NCBI GenBank assembly: GCA_018992685.1
Contig: JACVGT010000011.1
Span: 1-64,000, forward strand
Origin: Theionarchaea archaeon
GTDB lineage: Archaea; Methanobacteriota_B; Thermococci; Methanofastidiosales; SZ-28-30
Length of the DNA: 64,000 bases
Direction of reading: 5' to 3'
Position numbers and translations under genes: made by a program. Within the stretch, counting starts at the first letter, position 1; every line of letters begins with the position of its first letter. Of the stretch, positions 52,064 to 58,716 are shown piece by piece. Under the pieces are notes generated by a model. It was given only the letters and a program-made list of their open reading frames with translations, had not been told where the DNA came from and made no database searches.

Positions 52064-54112
52064 ATGAGATCATTAGTCGCGTTTGCCATGATCCTCCTAA
52101 TTTTCTGCGGTTGTGCTGAGCAATCACGTGACGAAGAACCAGTATCCTCAGCCACCCTTCCTGACCGGACATCGGCTGGACCTGTGATTGAAGCACCTTC
52201 TGAAGAACCCGAAGAATTTCTCTTTCCCCTCTCTCCAGAAGACGAAGAAGCCTATTCAAAGGCGCTCCACGATATCGAACAGTACAGAAAAGGAGATGTC
52301 ACCGTAACTGTTGTCAGCAAAGAAGGAACCTCTCTTCCCAATGTGACCGTGGAATACCATCAGGTCAAGCACAGCTTCTTGTTCGGCATCTTCACCCCGT
52401 ACAACCCTGACATATTCCAGTTGATGAAAGAAGCGGGGATCAATTATGTTACCTTCCACTTTAACTGGCAGGCTACAGAACCTCAGGAGAACACATTTGA
52501 CTTTCTTGGATTGGAATATGCTTGGGGTGTGAACCCTCTGTATGATCAGGGATTCACATTGAAGGCTCACGCTCTAACCTGGATGTCAGATGAGGTGACT
52601 CCAGACTACATGAGGAACGTCTCTTTCCAATCATATAAGGAAAAATCCTGCCAGCACATTCATGACATTGTTTCTCATTTTAAAGAACAAATACACATCT
52701 GGAACGTCATCAATGAACCCATGGCAGAGTGGGCAAACATCTACAACCTCTCTGAAGAACAGGTAGAAGAGGCCATTACAACAGGGGTAGAAGCAGTGAG
52801 AAAGGCCGATCCTCAAGGGAGAATCATCATTAACAATGCATCACCTGCAGGTGAAAACCACATTATACCGCCATATGATTTTCTCAGAGATTTAAAAGCA
52901 GATTATGATATTGTTGGTCTTCAGATGTACTATAATGGGTATACCCAGGAATATGAGGCGCCTCGTAGATCTCTTGCATATCTGGCTTCTCTGGTAGATC
53001 AGTTTTCAACACTAGAGAAGGAAATTCACATTACGGAGTTATCTGTTCCGTCTGAACCGGAAAAGGGGAGGAAGGGATACTGGGGATATCCGTGGAGTGA
53101 AGAACTGCAGGCCCAGTATGCACAGGTGGCCTACACATTATTCTTTTCGAAGAAGGAAGTGAAGGCTGTGACCTGGTGGGACGCATCTGATGCTGCATGT
53201 TTCATGTACCATGGGGGGTTGCTGGATGAGAATAACAATCCGAAAAGAATCTACTACGCGGTAAAAACCTTGATTCAATCGTGGACAACCCGTGGAACGC
53301 AGGTGACAGATGTCAATGGGAATATTGCATTCAGAGGGTTTGGCGGCCTCTATGAAGTGAAAATCAATGATGATGAGACAGGGCTGGTGTATGAGGGGAT
53401 GTTTGAGGTGAACGAACAGAACGTGAATGATATTTTGATCGTGATTGATCCTGAAACACTACAGAAAGAACAAGATCTGAAAAGACAGCAGACAATCGAG
53501 GAATTGAACAGGGTGGTCACAGACATCAAATGGCTCTTGGACTACTGGAAGAATCAAGGAAAAGACGTGACGACTCAGGAGAGGGAATTAGAAGATGTTC
53601 TGATCCTGGAACCAGAGGAAGCTCTTGAAGAGGCAGTAGCTCTCCGACTACAGGTTGCGATTGAAAGGGAATCAGTACACAGCTGGGAGACGTTCGAAAA
53701 CACGAATAAATCTCTTTTTGATCTTTCATGGGCTGATTCTGGAGTCTTACTGACAAGTGGGGCTCTATACAAACCAATATCATTAAAGAAAGGGAGGATT
53801 GCAGTGAGAATCTTGGCCAAAGGTGATGAAGGTGGAGGTGCCTTCCCATTCTTTTTTGTTATGGCAGGAAGTTCTGTGTCGGATGTTATCCGCATTACCA
53901 GTTCTCAATGGCAGTGGTATGAAATCGTACTGGACACAAATGGAGCAGAGGACATTGCACTCATCTTCACCAATGACTATTACGACCCAAGAACAGGAGA
54001 AGATCGGAACCTGTATATTCAGGAGGTAATCATCACTGAATATCTCTATTCTGATTGGTCATCCTTATCATACTTGAAAGGAGGCCCCAGTCTCTATCAC
54101 TTTGCTCATTAG
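52064..54112 (+). CDS. GH10 endo-1,4-beta-xylanase lipoprotein
   Basis: A 682-residue secreted enzyme. The start at 52064 sits at leaderless distance from the TATA box and gives a clean signal peptide with lipobox-like MILLIFCGC. A short beta domain (about 70-115) precedes the GH10 TIM barrel (about 115-410), with the acid/base E218 in WNVINEPMAEW and the nucleophile E325 in IHITELSVPSE; HALTWMS and AVTWWDASDAA also match GH10. The C-terminal 270 residues contain a beta domain, a coiled coil (about 465-540) and a jelly-roll-like domain that may bind carbohydrate. It hydrolyses xylan-type beta-1,4 glycans at the cell surface. GH10 enzymes are uncommon in archaea, so transfer from bacteria is possible. 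Confidence 0.88.
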   Translation: MRSLVAFAMILLIFCGCAEQSRDEEPVSSATLPDRTSAGPVIEAPSEEPEEFLFPLSPEDEEAYSKALHDIEQYRKGDVTVTVVSKEGTSLPNVTVEYHQVKHSFLFGIFTPYNPDIFQLMKEAGINYVTFHFNWQATEPQENTFDFLGLEYAWGVNPLYDQGFTLKAHALTWMSDEVTPDYMRNVSFQSYKEKSCQHIHDIVSHFKEQIHIWNVINEPMAEWANIYNLSEEQVEEAITTGVEAVRKADPQGRIIINNASPAGENHIIPPYDFLRDLKADYDIVGLQMYYNGYTQEYEAPRRSLAYLASLVDQFSTLEKEIHITELSVPSEPEKGRKGYWGYPWSEELQAQYAQVAYTLFFSKKEVKAVTWWDASDAACFMYHGGLLDENNNPKRIYYAVKTLIQSWTTRGTQVTDVNGNIAFRGFGGLYEVKINDDETGLVYEGMFEVNEQNVNDILIVIDPETLQKEQDLKRQQTIEELNRVVTDIKWLLDYWKNQGKDVTTQERELEDVLILEPEEALEEAVALRLQVAIERESVHSWETFENTNKSLFDLSWADSGVLLTSGALYKPISLKKGRIAVRILAKGDEGGGAFPFFFVMAGSSVSDVIRITSSQWQWYEIVLDTNGAEDIALIFTNDYYDPRTGEDRNLYIQEVIITEYLYSDWSSLSYLKGGPSLYHFAH

Positions 54113-54160
54113 GGTGGTCCCTACTGAATAGTTCAAGAAGAGAAGTGACTCACACTGAGA

Positions 54161-54178
54161 TCATGATCATGATCATGA
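54161..54178. repeat. Palindromic ATCATG tandem repeat
   Basis: Three tandem ATCATG units make an 18-base perfect palindrome, TCATGATCATGATCATGA, between the xylanase gene and the L10e promoter. It has no T-tract, so it is not an obvious terminator; its role is unknown. Confidence 0.5.
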
Positions 54179-54322
54179 GATTGTTCCTCCTTTGATTTAG
54201 ATGATTTCCCAGAGTCTATTCCAACTGGTAGATTCCACATATGTATATACAGTGATCAGAAAAAGACAGTTTTCCCTCATTCTTTGTGGAAAACTTTGTC
54301 CAGCCGGTTCATCTCCACGCAA

Positions 54323-54333
54323 GATTTATAAAG
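54323..54333 (+). promoter_or_regulatory. TATA box of the L10e gene
   Basis: GATTTATAAAG lies about 37 bases before the ATG at 54365. Confidence 0.6.
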
Positions 54334-54364
54334 CTCTCTTCATCTCTAGGCACAGGTGATTCTT

Positions 54365-54871
54365 ATGGCACATTTACGACCTGGAAAAATCGACCGGAAT
54401 GTGGACAAACCCTCATACACACGGAGGAAGTACATACGCGGGGTTCCCGGTATCAAGATCGTGCACTTTGATATGGGAAATACCAGGCGGATCTTCCCCT
54501 TTGAGGTTTCGCTTGTGGTCAAAGAACCGATTCAGATACGGCACAATGCCCTTGAAGCTGCGCGTGTTATCTCTCACCGGTATCTGGAAAAACGAGTCGG
54601 TCCTACCAACTATCACATGAAGATCAGGACTTTCCCTCACGAGATTCTGAGGGAAAACCGCATGGCATCGGGGAAGAAGGCGGACCGGTATGGAGACGGC
54701 ATGAGGCGTTCCTTTGGCAAGCCAATGGGAACCGCAGCTCGGCTGGAAGAAAATCAGAAAGTGATTTCCATCTGGGTGGATGAAAACAGGATTTCTCACG
54801 CTAAGGAAGCTTTGAGAAAAGCAGGACATAAGTTCCCAGTTCGAGTGTCTATCTGCGTGGAAAACGCCTGA
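54365..54871 (+). CDS. rpl10e: Large-subunit ribosomal protein L10e (uL16)
   Basis: A 168-residue uL16 protein: RPGKIDRNVDKPSYTRRKYI near the start, IRHNALEAARVISHRYLEKR, TFPHEILRENRMASGKKADR and the RYGDGMRRSFGKPMGTAAR loop that reaches toward the peptidyl-transferase centre. AGGTGAT at 54354-54360 is the Shine-Dalgarno; the four-base spacing is short but no better start exists. It stands alone between the xylanase gene and a convergent OB-fold gene. Confidence 0.95.
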   Translation: MAHLRPGKIDRNVDKPSYTRRKYIRGVPGIKIVHFDMGNTRRIFPFEVSLVVKEPIQIRHNALEAARVISHRYLEKRVGPTNYHMKIRTFPHEILRENRMASGKKADRYGDGMRRSFGKPMGTAARLEENQKVISIWVDENRISHAKEALRKAGHKFPVRVSICVENA

Positions 54872-54882
54872 TATTCCTCCAA

Positions 54883-55317
54883 CTAGTACCTTTTTCTTCC
54901 ATAACTTCTGTCCCGGCTTCCATATCTCCTGTCCTGACCTCCAAATCGGGGTCGGGGCTGGCGTTCTACTTTCTTATCGGATACGTTGCTTTCCATGTTG
55001 GGCTCTATTTCCTCAGAACTCACCTCCATGTGCCCAAGCCTCCCTAGACTGAGCCGCATGGAATCTTTAAATACCGTAATGTAGCCGTTCGTAATGGAAT
55101 AGCTCGTTCCTTCGTGGACAGTTTCGATGTTCTCATTCCAGACACTGAGAATGATGCAGCCAGTAGAGTCGCCCACCAGAACATCAGAGACACGGTGTGC
55201 AGAACCATCCTTTCTGGACACTACATCACGAGGTTCGCCCTTATTGATGACCTGCACCTTGAGATTCACATTCCGGGACCCCGGATTAAGATCTGCAATT
55301 TTCATGATCGGTTCCAA
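54883..55317 (-). CDS. OB-fold single-stranded nucleic-acid-binding protein (SOSS-B/RPA-like)
   Basis: A 144-residue protein. The OB-fold (about residues 4-100) runs KIADLNPGSRNVNLKVQVIN, RVSDVLVGDSTGCIILSVWN and ITNGYITVFKDSMRLSLG, the pattern of archaeal RPA-like and SOSS-B proteins. The last 30 residues are an Arg/Gly/Tyr-rich tail (RYGSRDRSYGRKRY). It probably binds single-stranded DNA or RNA. The start is a TTG at 55317, because GGAGGT at 55324-55329 lies six bases before it; the ATG at 55305 would be 18 bases away. A TATA element (CCATTTAAAGG, minus strand, 55350-55360) precedes it. Confidence 0.85.
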   Translation of the reverse strand: MEPIMKIADLNPGSRNVNLKVQVINKGEPRDVVSRKDGSAHRVSDVLVGDSTGCIILSVWNENIETVHEGTSYSITNGYITVFKDSMRLSLGRLGHMEVSSEEIEPNMESNVSDKKVERQPRPRFGGQDRRYGSRDRSYGRKRY

Positions 55318-55469
55318 ATAGATACCTCCTCTTCTTGGTTACATGTTGTCCTTTAAATGGTTTCGGGTAAACGCGATCTGTCCCTTCGTTCGTGGTGGGT
55401 CCACAGGCACGTGACATGAGCCACTCACAAGAACGAGACAGGTGAATCTGATCTCCTTTCCCACTCTGT

Positions 55470-55796
55470 CTATTTGTCGCCCGTCAAATTCAGGATTGCT
55501 GCAGCAATGTCACCGTTGGACTCCTTGAGTGCGTTCTCGGCCTCATCTCGTGTGCACGCTGTCTGTTCCATCACCATCTTGATGTCTCCCTCTGGAATCT
55601 CCTTATGTCTTCTTCTGGTTGTGTAGTTGCCTGACACTTGAAAGGTCTTCTGACCGGCAGCACTAATGGATGCCACATCAGGGTTCTTGAATACGTATTC
55701 TTCATCGGGAGTTCTAATAATGACTTCCTCTGCTTCGATTTCACTCATCTTGACGCCAGCTTGCTTCATCAACCTGCGCATCCTTGTATCGAACAT
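55470..55796 (-). CDS. nac: Nascent polypeptide-associated complex protein (archaeal NAC)
   Basis: A 108-residue homologue of NAC-alpha. The NAC domain (about 1-65) includes EVIIRTPDEEYVFKNPDVAS and QKTFQVSGNYTTRRR; the C-terminal UBA domain (about 68-108) has CTRDEAENALKESNGDIAAA. It forms a homodimer at the ribosome exit tunnel and shields emerging chains. It is co-transcribed with a KaiC-like protein ten bases upstream, an unusual pairing. Confidence 0.93.
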   Translation of the reverse strand: MFDTRMRRLMKQAGVKMSEIEAEEVIIRTPDEEYVFKNPDVASISAAGQKTFQVSGNYTTRRRHKEIPEGDIKMVMEQTACTRDEAENALKESNGDIAAAILNLTGDK

Positions 55797-55806
55797 TACA
55801 TCCCTC

Positions 55807-56544
55807 CTACATGATACGCTCTTTCATGTCGAAAAGCAGTCCTTCCTTACCAATGCGGTAACCCACATTCTTTGTGTTATAAACCATTTTCTTGAACTTG
55901 TAAATATTCATGAACAGCTCTGTAAAGTGATGGCCTACCACCTTCCGTGAGAAATGGACCACATTGTCTGCCAGGTAGAGCAGTGCAGTCTCCACTTTGG
56001 GATCGTGCATTCCGTCCACCAGGATGAATACGTAGGAACCTCCATATCGCTTGGCCATCATGCGCATACGATCAAAGAATTCACACACCATGTCGGGGCT
56101 GTTGTTCTGCAGGATGAAAGACAAAGAATCCACCACACACCTGCATTCTCCACGGGTCTTCTTGATCTGATCAAATAAGGCATGTTCTATCTGGTCCATG
56201 GCTGTGAGATCGTGCGCAAAGATCTTGAAAGGTGCGATTTTCTCGTCCGTATACTCCCTGTAGCGGGGGGTGAATGCATCAATGAAATGCAGTGTCCTGT
56301 TGTAGTACATGTTGACATCCCATCCAAAGAAGGTGATGTCCTCCAGAATGTCCTCTGGAGCTTGGTTACTGGTAAAGTAGACTCCTTCACCCCCATCTTT
56401 TAATCCACGGTACAGTATGCTCCAGGCTACCACTTCAGCTCCGCTTCCTGGATGGGAGTGCAGTATCGTTGTAGTTCTGTCGGGAATGCCGCCACCAACC
56501 AAAATGTCTAGGTCCTGACTACCCGTGCTGTAGACCTTCACCAT
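55807..56544 (-). CDS. KaiC/RecA-like protein lacking the Walker A lysine
   Basis: A 245-residue protein with a RecA/KaiC fold: TGSQDLDILVGGGIPDRTTT at the N-terminus aligns with the entry of the other two KaiC-like proteins in this window. The P-loop position reads HSHPGSGAEV, so the Lys and Thr of GxGK[ST] are replaced by Ala and Glu, and ATP hydrolysis is doubtful. A Walker B-like CVVDSLSFIL remains. It is probably a regulatory or scaffolding pseudo-ATPase. It lies ten bases before the NAC gene under a TATA element (CCTTTTAAGAG, 56566-56576) that would give a leaderless message. Confidence 0.75.
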   Translation of the reverse strand: MVKVYSTGSQDLDILVGGGIPDRTTTILHSHPGSGAEVVAWSILYRGLKDGGEGVYFTSNQAPEDILEDITFFGWDVNMYYNRTLHFIDAFTPRYREYTDEKIAPFKIFAHDLTAMDQIEHALFDQIKKTRGECRCVVDSLSFILQNNSPDMVCEFFDRMRMMAKRYGGSYVFILVDGMHDPKVETALLYLADNVVHFSRKVVGHHFTELFMNIYKFKKMVYNTKNVGYRIGKEGLLFDMKERIM

Positions 56545-56706
56545 GGGTAGTACTATAGCGCGTCGCTCTTAAAAGGTTTGCTTTACAATCGATTTCAGAA
56601 TGCACAGGATGAGCGCTATTCCGCAGGTATGAGGTGGGCTGCCATGGTCTCGTCTGAAAGACTTTCTGCCCCTTTTACGGATTCACAGAGGTTCGTGTGC
56701 ATATTT

Positions 56707-56814
56707 TTACGGTTCTCTCGTTGCCTCTCTTTTCCTGAATCCGCACCTGGGACAGCAGAAGCTTTCATTTGCCAGAAAGATCAGATATCCCACCACAATG
56801 TTCAAAACCAACAA
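56707..56814 (-). other. Possible small membrane protein with one zinc knuckle
   Basis: A 35-codon frame with a TTG start reads LVLNIVVGYLIFLAN and then ESFCCPRCGFRKR. A membrane helix followed by a CPxCG knuckle looks protein-like. There is no ATG, no clear Shine-Dalgarno and only one cysteine pair, so it may be a remnant or chance. Confidence 0.25.
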
Positions 56815-56978
56815 TGAAAGCCAGGAGAGTATGCCTTTAATCTACCGTGAGAATTTGTATGTTCTTATGGCTATTGCATCATGTTATTCTCTGTTTTTTT
56901 CACCTCTGGCAAGGTGGTTAGGTTAATGACCTAAATGTAAGCTCAAGAAAGACTCTGGTATAACGATACTATCGAAAC

Positions 56979-56990
56979 ATTTATAAATAA
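56979..56990 (+). promoter_or_regulatory. Strong TATA box of the precursor-peptide gene
   Basis: ATTTATAAATAA lies about 45 bases before the peptide's ATG, leaving a leader of roughly 20 nucleotides that contains an optimal Shine-Dalgarno. Confidence 0.65.
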
Positions 56991-57015
56991 GAAAGAGAAT
57001 AATAGCAAAACTACA

Positions 57016-57022
57016 GGAGGTG
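57016..57022 (+). promoter_or_regulatory. Shine-Dalgarno of the precursor-peptide gene
   Basis: GGAGGTG, a full match to the archaeal anti-Shine-Dalgarno, lies six bases before the ATG at 57029. Its strength is a main reason to accept so short a gene. Confidence 0.7.
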
Positions 57023-57028
57023 CGAACC

Positions 57029-57127
57029 ATGAAGTTTAACGTAAGGAAGTTGGAGACCGTCTCAACTACTGTTGCTGCAGCAGATGACGTGGTCCCTTGG
57101 AAAGAAGCCAAGCTGCAGTGCCTGTAA
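57029..57127 (+). CDS. Putative RiPP precursor peptide
   Basis: A 32-residue peptide. It starts MKFNVRKLETVSTT, has a small-residue stretch VAAADD in the middle and ends VVPWKEAKLQCL. The first half would be the leader read by the PqqD-like domains of the four enzymes encoded downstream; the second half, with one Trp, two Lys and a single Cys next to the C-terminus, would be the core. Single Cys, Trp-Lys adjacency and acidic residues offer sites for radical SAM chemistry such as thioether, C-C crosslink or epimerisation. A strong TATA box, a perfect Shine-Dalgarno, and a T-rich tract after the stop point to high, partly separate expression. No family match is known to me; the call rests on context. 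Confidence 0.65.
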   Translation: MKFNVRKLETVSTTVAAADDVVPWKEAKLQCL

Positions 57128-57150
57128 TCTTTCCAAAAGGGATCTAGAAA

Positions 57151-57181
57151 GTTTTCTTTGACTTTTTTGTTTTTTTTCTTT
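57151..57181 (+). terminator. T-rich tract after the precursor gene (partial terminator)
   Basis: GTTTTCTTTGACTTTTTTGT and further Ts begin 23 bases after the peptide's stop. It would end most transcripts after the small gene and let a fraction read into the enzyme genes. Confidence 0.55.
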
Positions 57182-57210
57182 GCCACATTGATGGTTATCC
57201 GGTGTGAAAA

Positions 57211-58551
57211 ATGCCTTACCTGCGAATAATCAAGACCTCAGTGATCAGAACGATTCCTCTGGGAGTGTACCTATGTGTCCCTCACGGGTTTGCGTCTGAA
57301 GCATACTATCCTGTGATGGAAGTTGACGAATCCATAAAAGAGGTTCTCACCCTCTGTGACGGGACACGAACTCGAGAGGATATCCTCAGTCACCTTGCTG
57401 CAGAAACTGGAGAATCTGTGGAGGAGGTGGCGGAAGGATTTGACCAGTTTGTGGAATACATGGTACAGGAGGGTGTACTGGAATGGAGAGAAGAACCGTC
57501 TCCTCTTGAGCCTCTTTACTTGAAGAATAGACCACTGGGGATTATCATGGAGATAACGTCCGACTGCAACCTGCAGTGCCCAATGTGTTATGCTGATTCA
57601 GGAACTGGGCACTCGTGCGATCTAGCGCTGGATGATGTGACCGCCATTGTTGAGGCATCTAAGAAAATGAGGTCAACGTCTCTCGTTATCACTGGAGGCG
57701 AGCCCCTCCTCCGGAAAGACCTGGTGATCTACATGCTGAAAGAGCTCTCCCCCGTAGAGACAGTGGACGTGGCTCTCTTTACAAATGGTACGCTCGTTAC
57801 CAGTGAATATGCACGAGACCTGTATGATGCAGGGCTAAGGCACGCTATTGTCAGTGTGGACGGACACACAGCAGAACTGAACGACAAAATACGAGGTCAT
57901 GGGGCTTTTGAGAAGACAATTCAAGGTATTCATTATCTCAGAGAACGTGGTATTCAAGTCAATGTTGTAACTACGATTTCTCAGACCAATTATCCATATA
58001 TGAAAGAGATCAGAGAGTTTACCTCCCAAATCGGAGACGGCAGCGGCTTGATCCCTGTTTCTCCTTTTGGAAGAGCTGCCCCGGAAATTCTCTTGACTCC
58101 AGAAGGAGTGTTCAGTGTCATGATGGCAAATCTTCCTCCTGGAGAACTTGAAATCAGTATCCCCCCTCGTGATAGATGCAATGTGGGACAGAGTGTTTAC
58201 ATTAGAGCTAACGGAGACGTCTTTCCCTGTGTGAATATGCAGATCCCTGAATTCAGGATGGGGAATATTCGAGAGGAAGATTTCTGGGAAATGTATCAAT
58301 CAGATCTGGTACGAAACCTCTTGCAACTGACAGTCAAGGACTTTGAGCAGTGCAGAGACTGTGATATTCGCTATTACTGCGGAGGCTCGTGTAGAGGGTT
58401 TGCTTACAAACTGAATGGCTCGTTGTACCTTCCAGACCCCTGGAATTGCGGGGCAAATAAGAAACTGACTGAAGAGATTTTGAAAAATGGTGGAGAGACT
58501 ACCAAGAAAGGACTCCGAGAGCTGCTAAAATCCACCAAGGAGTTACTATGA
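57211..58551 (+). CDS. Radical SAM/SPASM peptide-modifying enzyme with N-terminal PqqD-like domain (first)
   Basis: A 446-residue enzyme. Residues 1-103 form a PqqD-like winged-helix domain (RiPP recognition element type), including SIKEVLTLCDGTRTREDIL. The radical SAM core has the cluster motif CNLQCPMC (C119, C123, C126), the GGEPLL SAM-binding motif and VSVDGH. The C-terminal SPASM region, from CNVGQSVYIRANGDVFPC to CRDCDIRYYCGGSCRG and a last Cys in DPWNCG, should bind two more iron-sulfur clusters. Such enzymes install thioether, carbon-carbon or epimerised residues in ribosomal peptides. It follows the precursor gene and shares residue numbering with the next enzyme. A GGTGTGA Shine-Dalgarno-like site is weak. 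Cytoplasmic; substrate assignment by context. Confidence 0.85.
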   Translation: MPYLRIIKTSVIRTIPLGVYLCVPHGFASEAYYPVMEVDESIKEVLTLCDGTRTREDILSHLAAETGESVEEVAEGFDQFVEYMVQEGVLEWREEPSPLEPLYLKNRPLGIIMEITSDCNLQCPMCYADSGTGHSCDLALDDVTAIVEASKKMRSTSLVITGGEPLLRKDLVIYMLKELSPVETVDVALFTNGTLVTSEYARDLYDAGLRHAIVSVDGHTAELNDKIRGHGAFEKTIQGIHYLRERGIQVNVVTTISQTNYPYMKEIREFTSQIGDGSGLIPVSPFGRAAPEILLTPEGVFSVMMANLPPGELEISIPPRDRCNVGQSVYIRANGDVFPCVNMQIPEFRMGNIREEDFWEMYQSDLVRNLLQLTVKDFEQCRDCDIRYYCGGSCRGFAYKLNGSLYLPDPWNCGANKKLTEEILKNGGETTKKGLRELLKSTKELL

Positions 58552-58579
58552 GGAAGAGATTTTTCATCATACCAGTCTG

Positions 58580-58690
58580 GTGAGAGATGAAGCCATCCGA
58601 GAGAAAGAGCCGAAAATAATAGACCTGTCCCGTTTCTTGGGAGTCCATGGAATTCCAGTGTATATTCCTGACTTTCTTCTTGGAATATAG
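58580..58690 (+). other. Possible 36-residue peptide ORF between the first two radical SAM genes
   Basis: A GTG-initiated frame encodes 36 residues ending in SRFLGVHGIPVYIPDFLLGI. The frame fills the otherwise empty 165-base gap and its composition looks protein-like. It has no Shine-Dalgarno and no ATG. It could be a second substrate peptide or chance; listed at low confidence. Confidence 0.2.
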
Positions 58691-58716
58691 GCTGGAACAT
58701 GTGCGGAGGTGATGAA

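Larger units (their letters stand above)
56545..57028. other. 484-base divergent intergenic region
   Basis: It holds the promoter of the KaiC-like/NAC operon at its left end and the precursor-peptide promoter at its right end. Between them the only suggestive item is a short minus-strand frame at 56707-56814, listed separately. Confidence 0.5.

Noticed and set aside
56578..56817. 79-codon plus-strand frame in the divergent region before the RiPP cluster
   Set aside because: Its start overlaps the promoter of the opposite operon, there is no ribosome site, and its sequence shows no domain.
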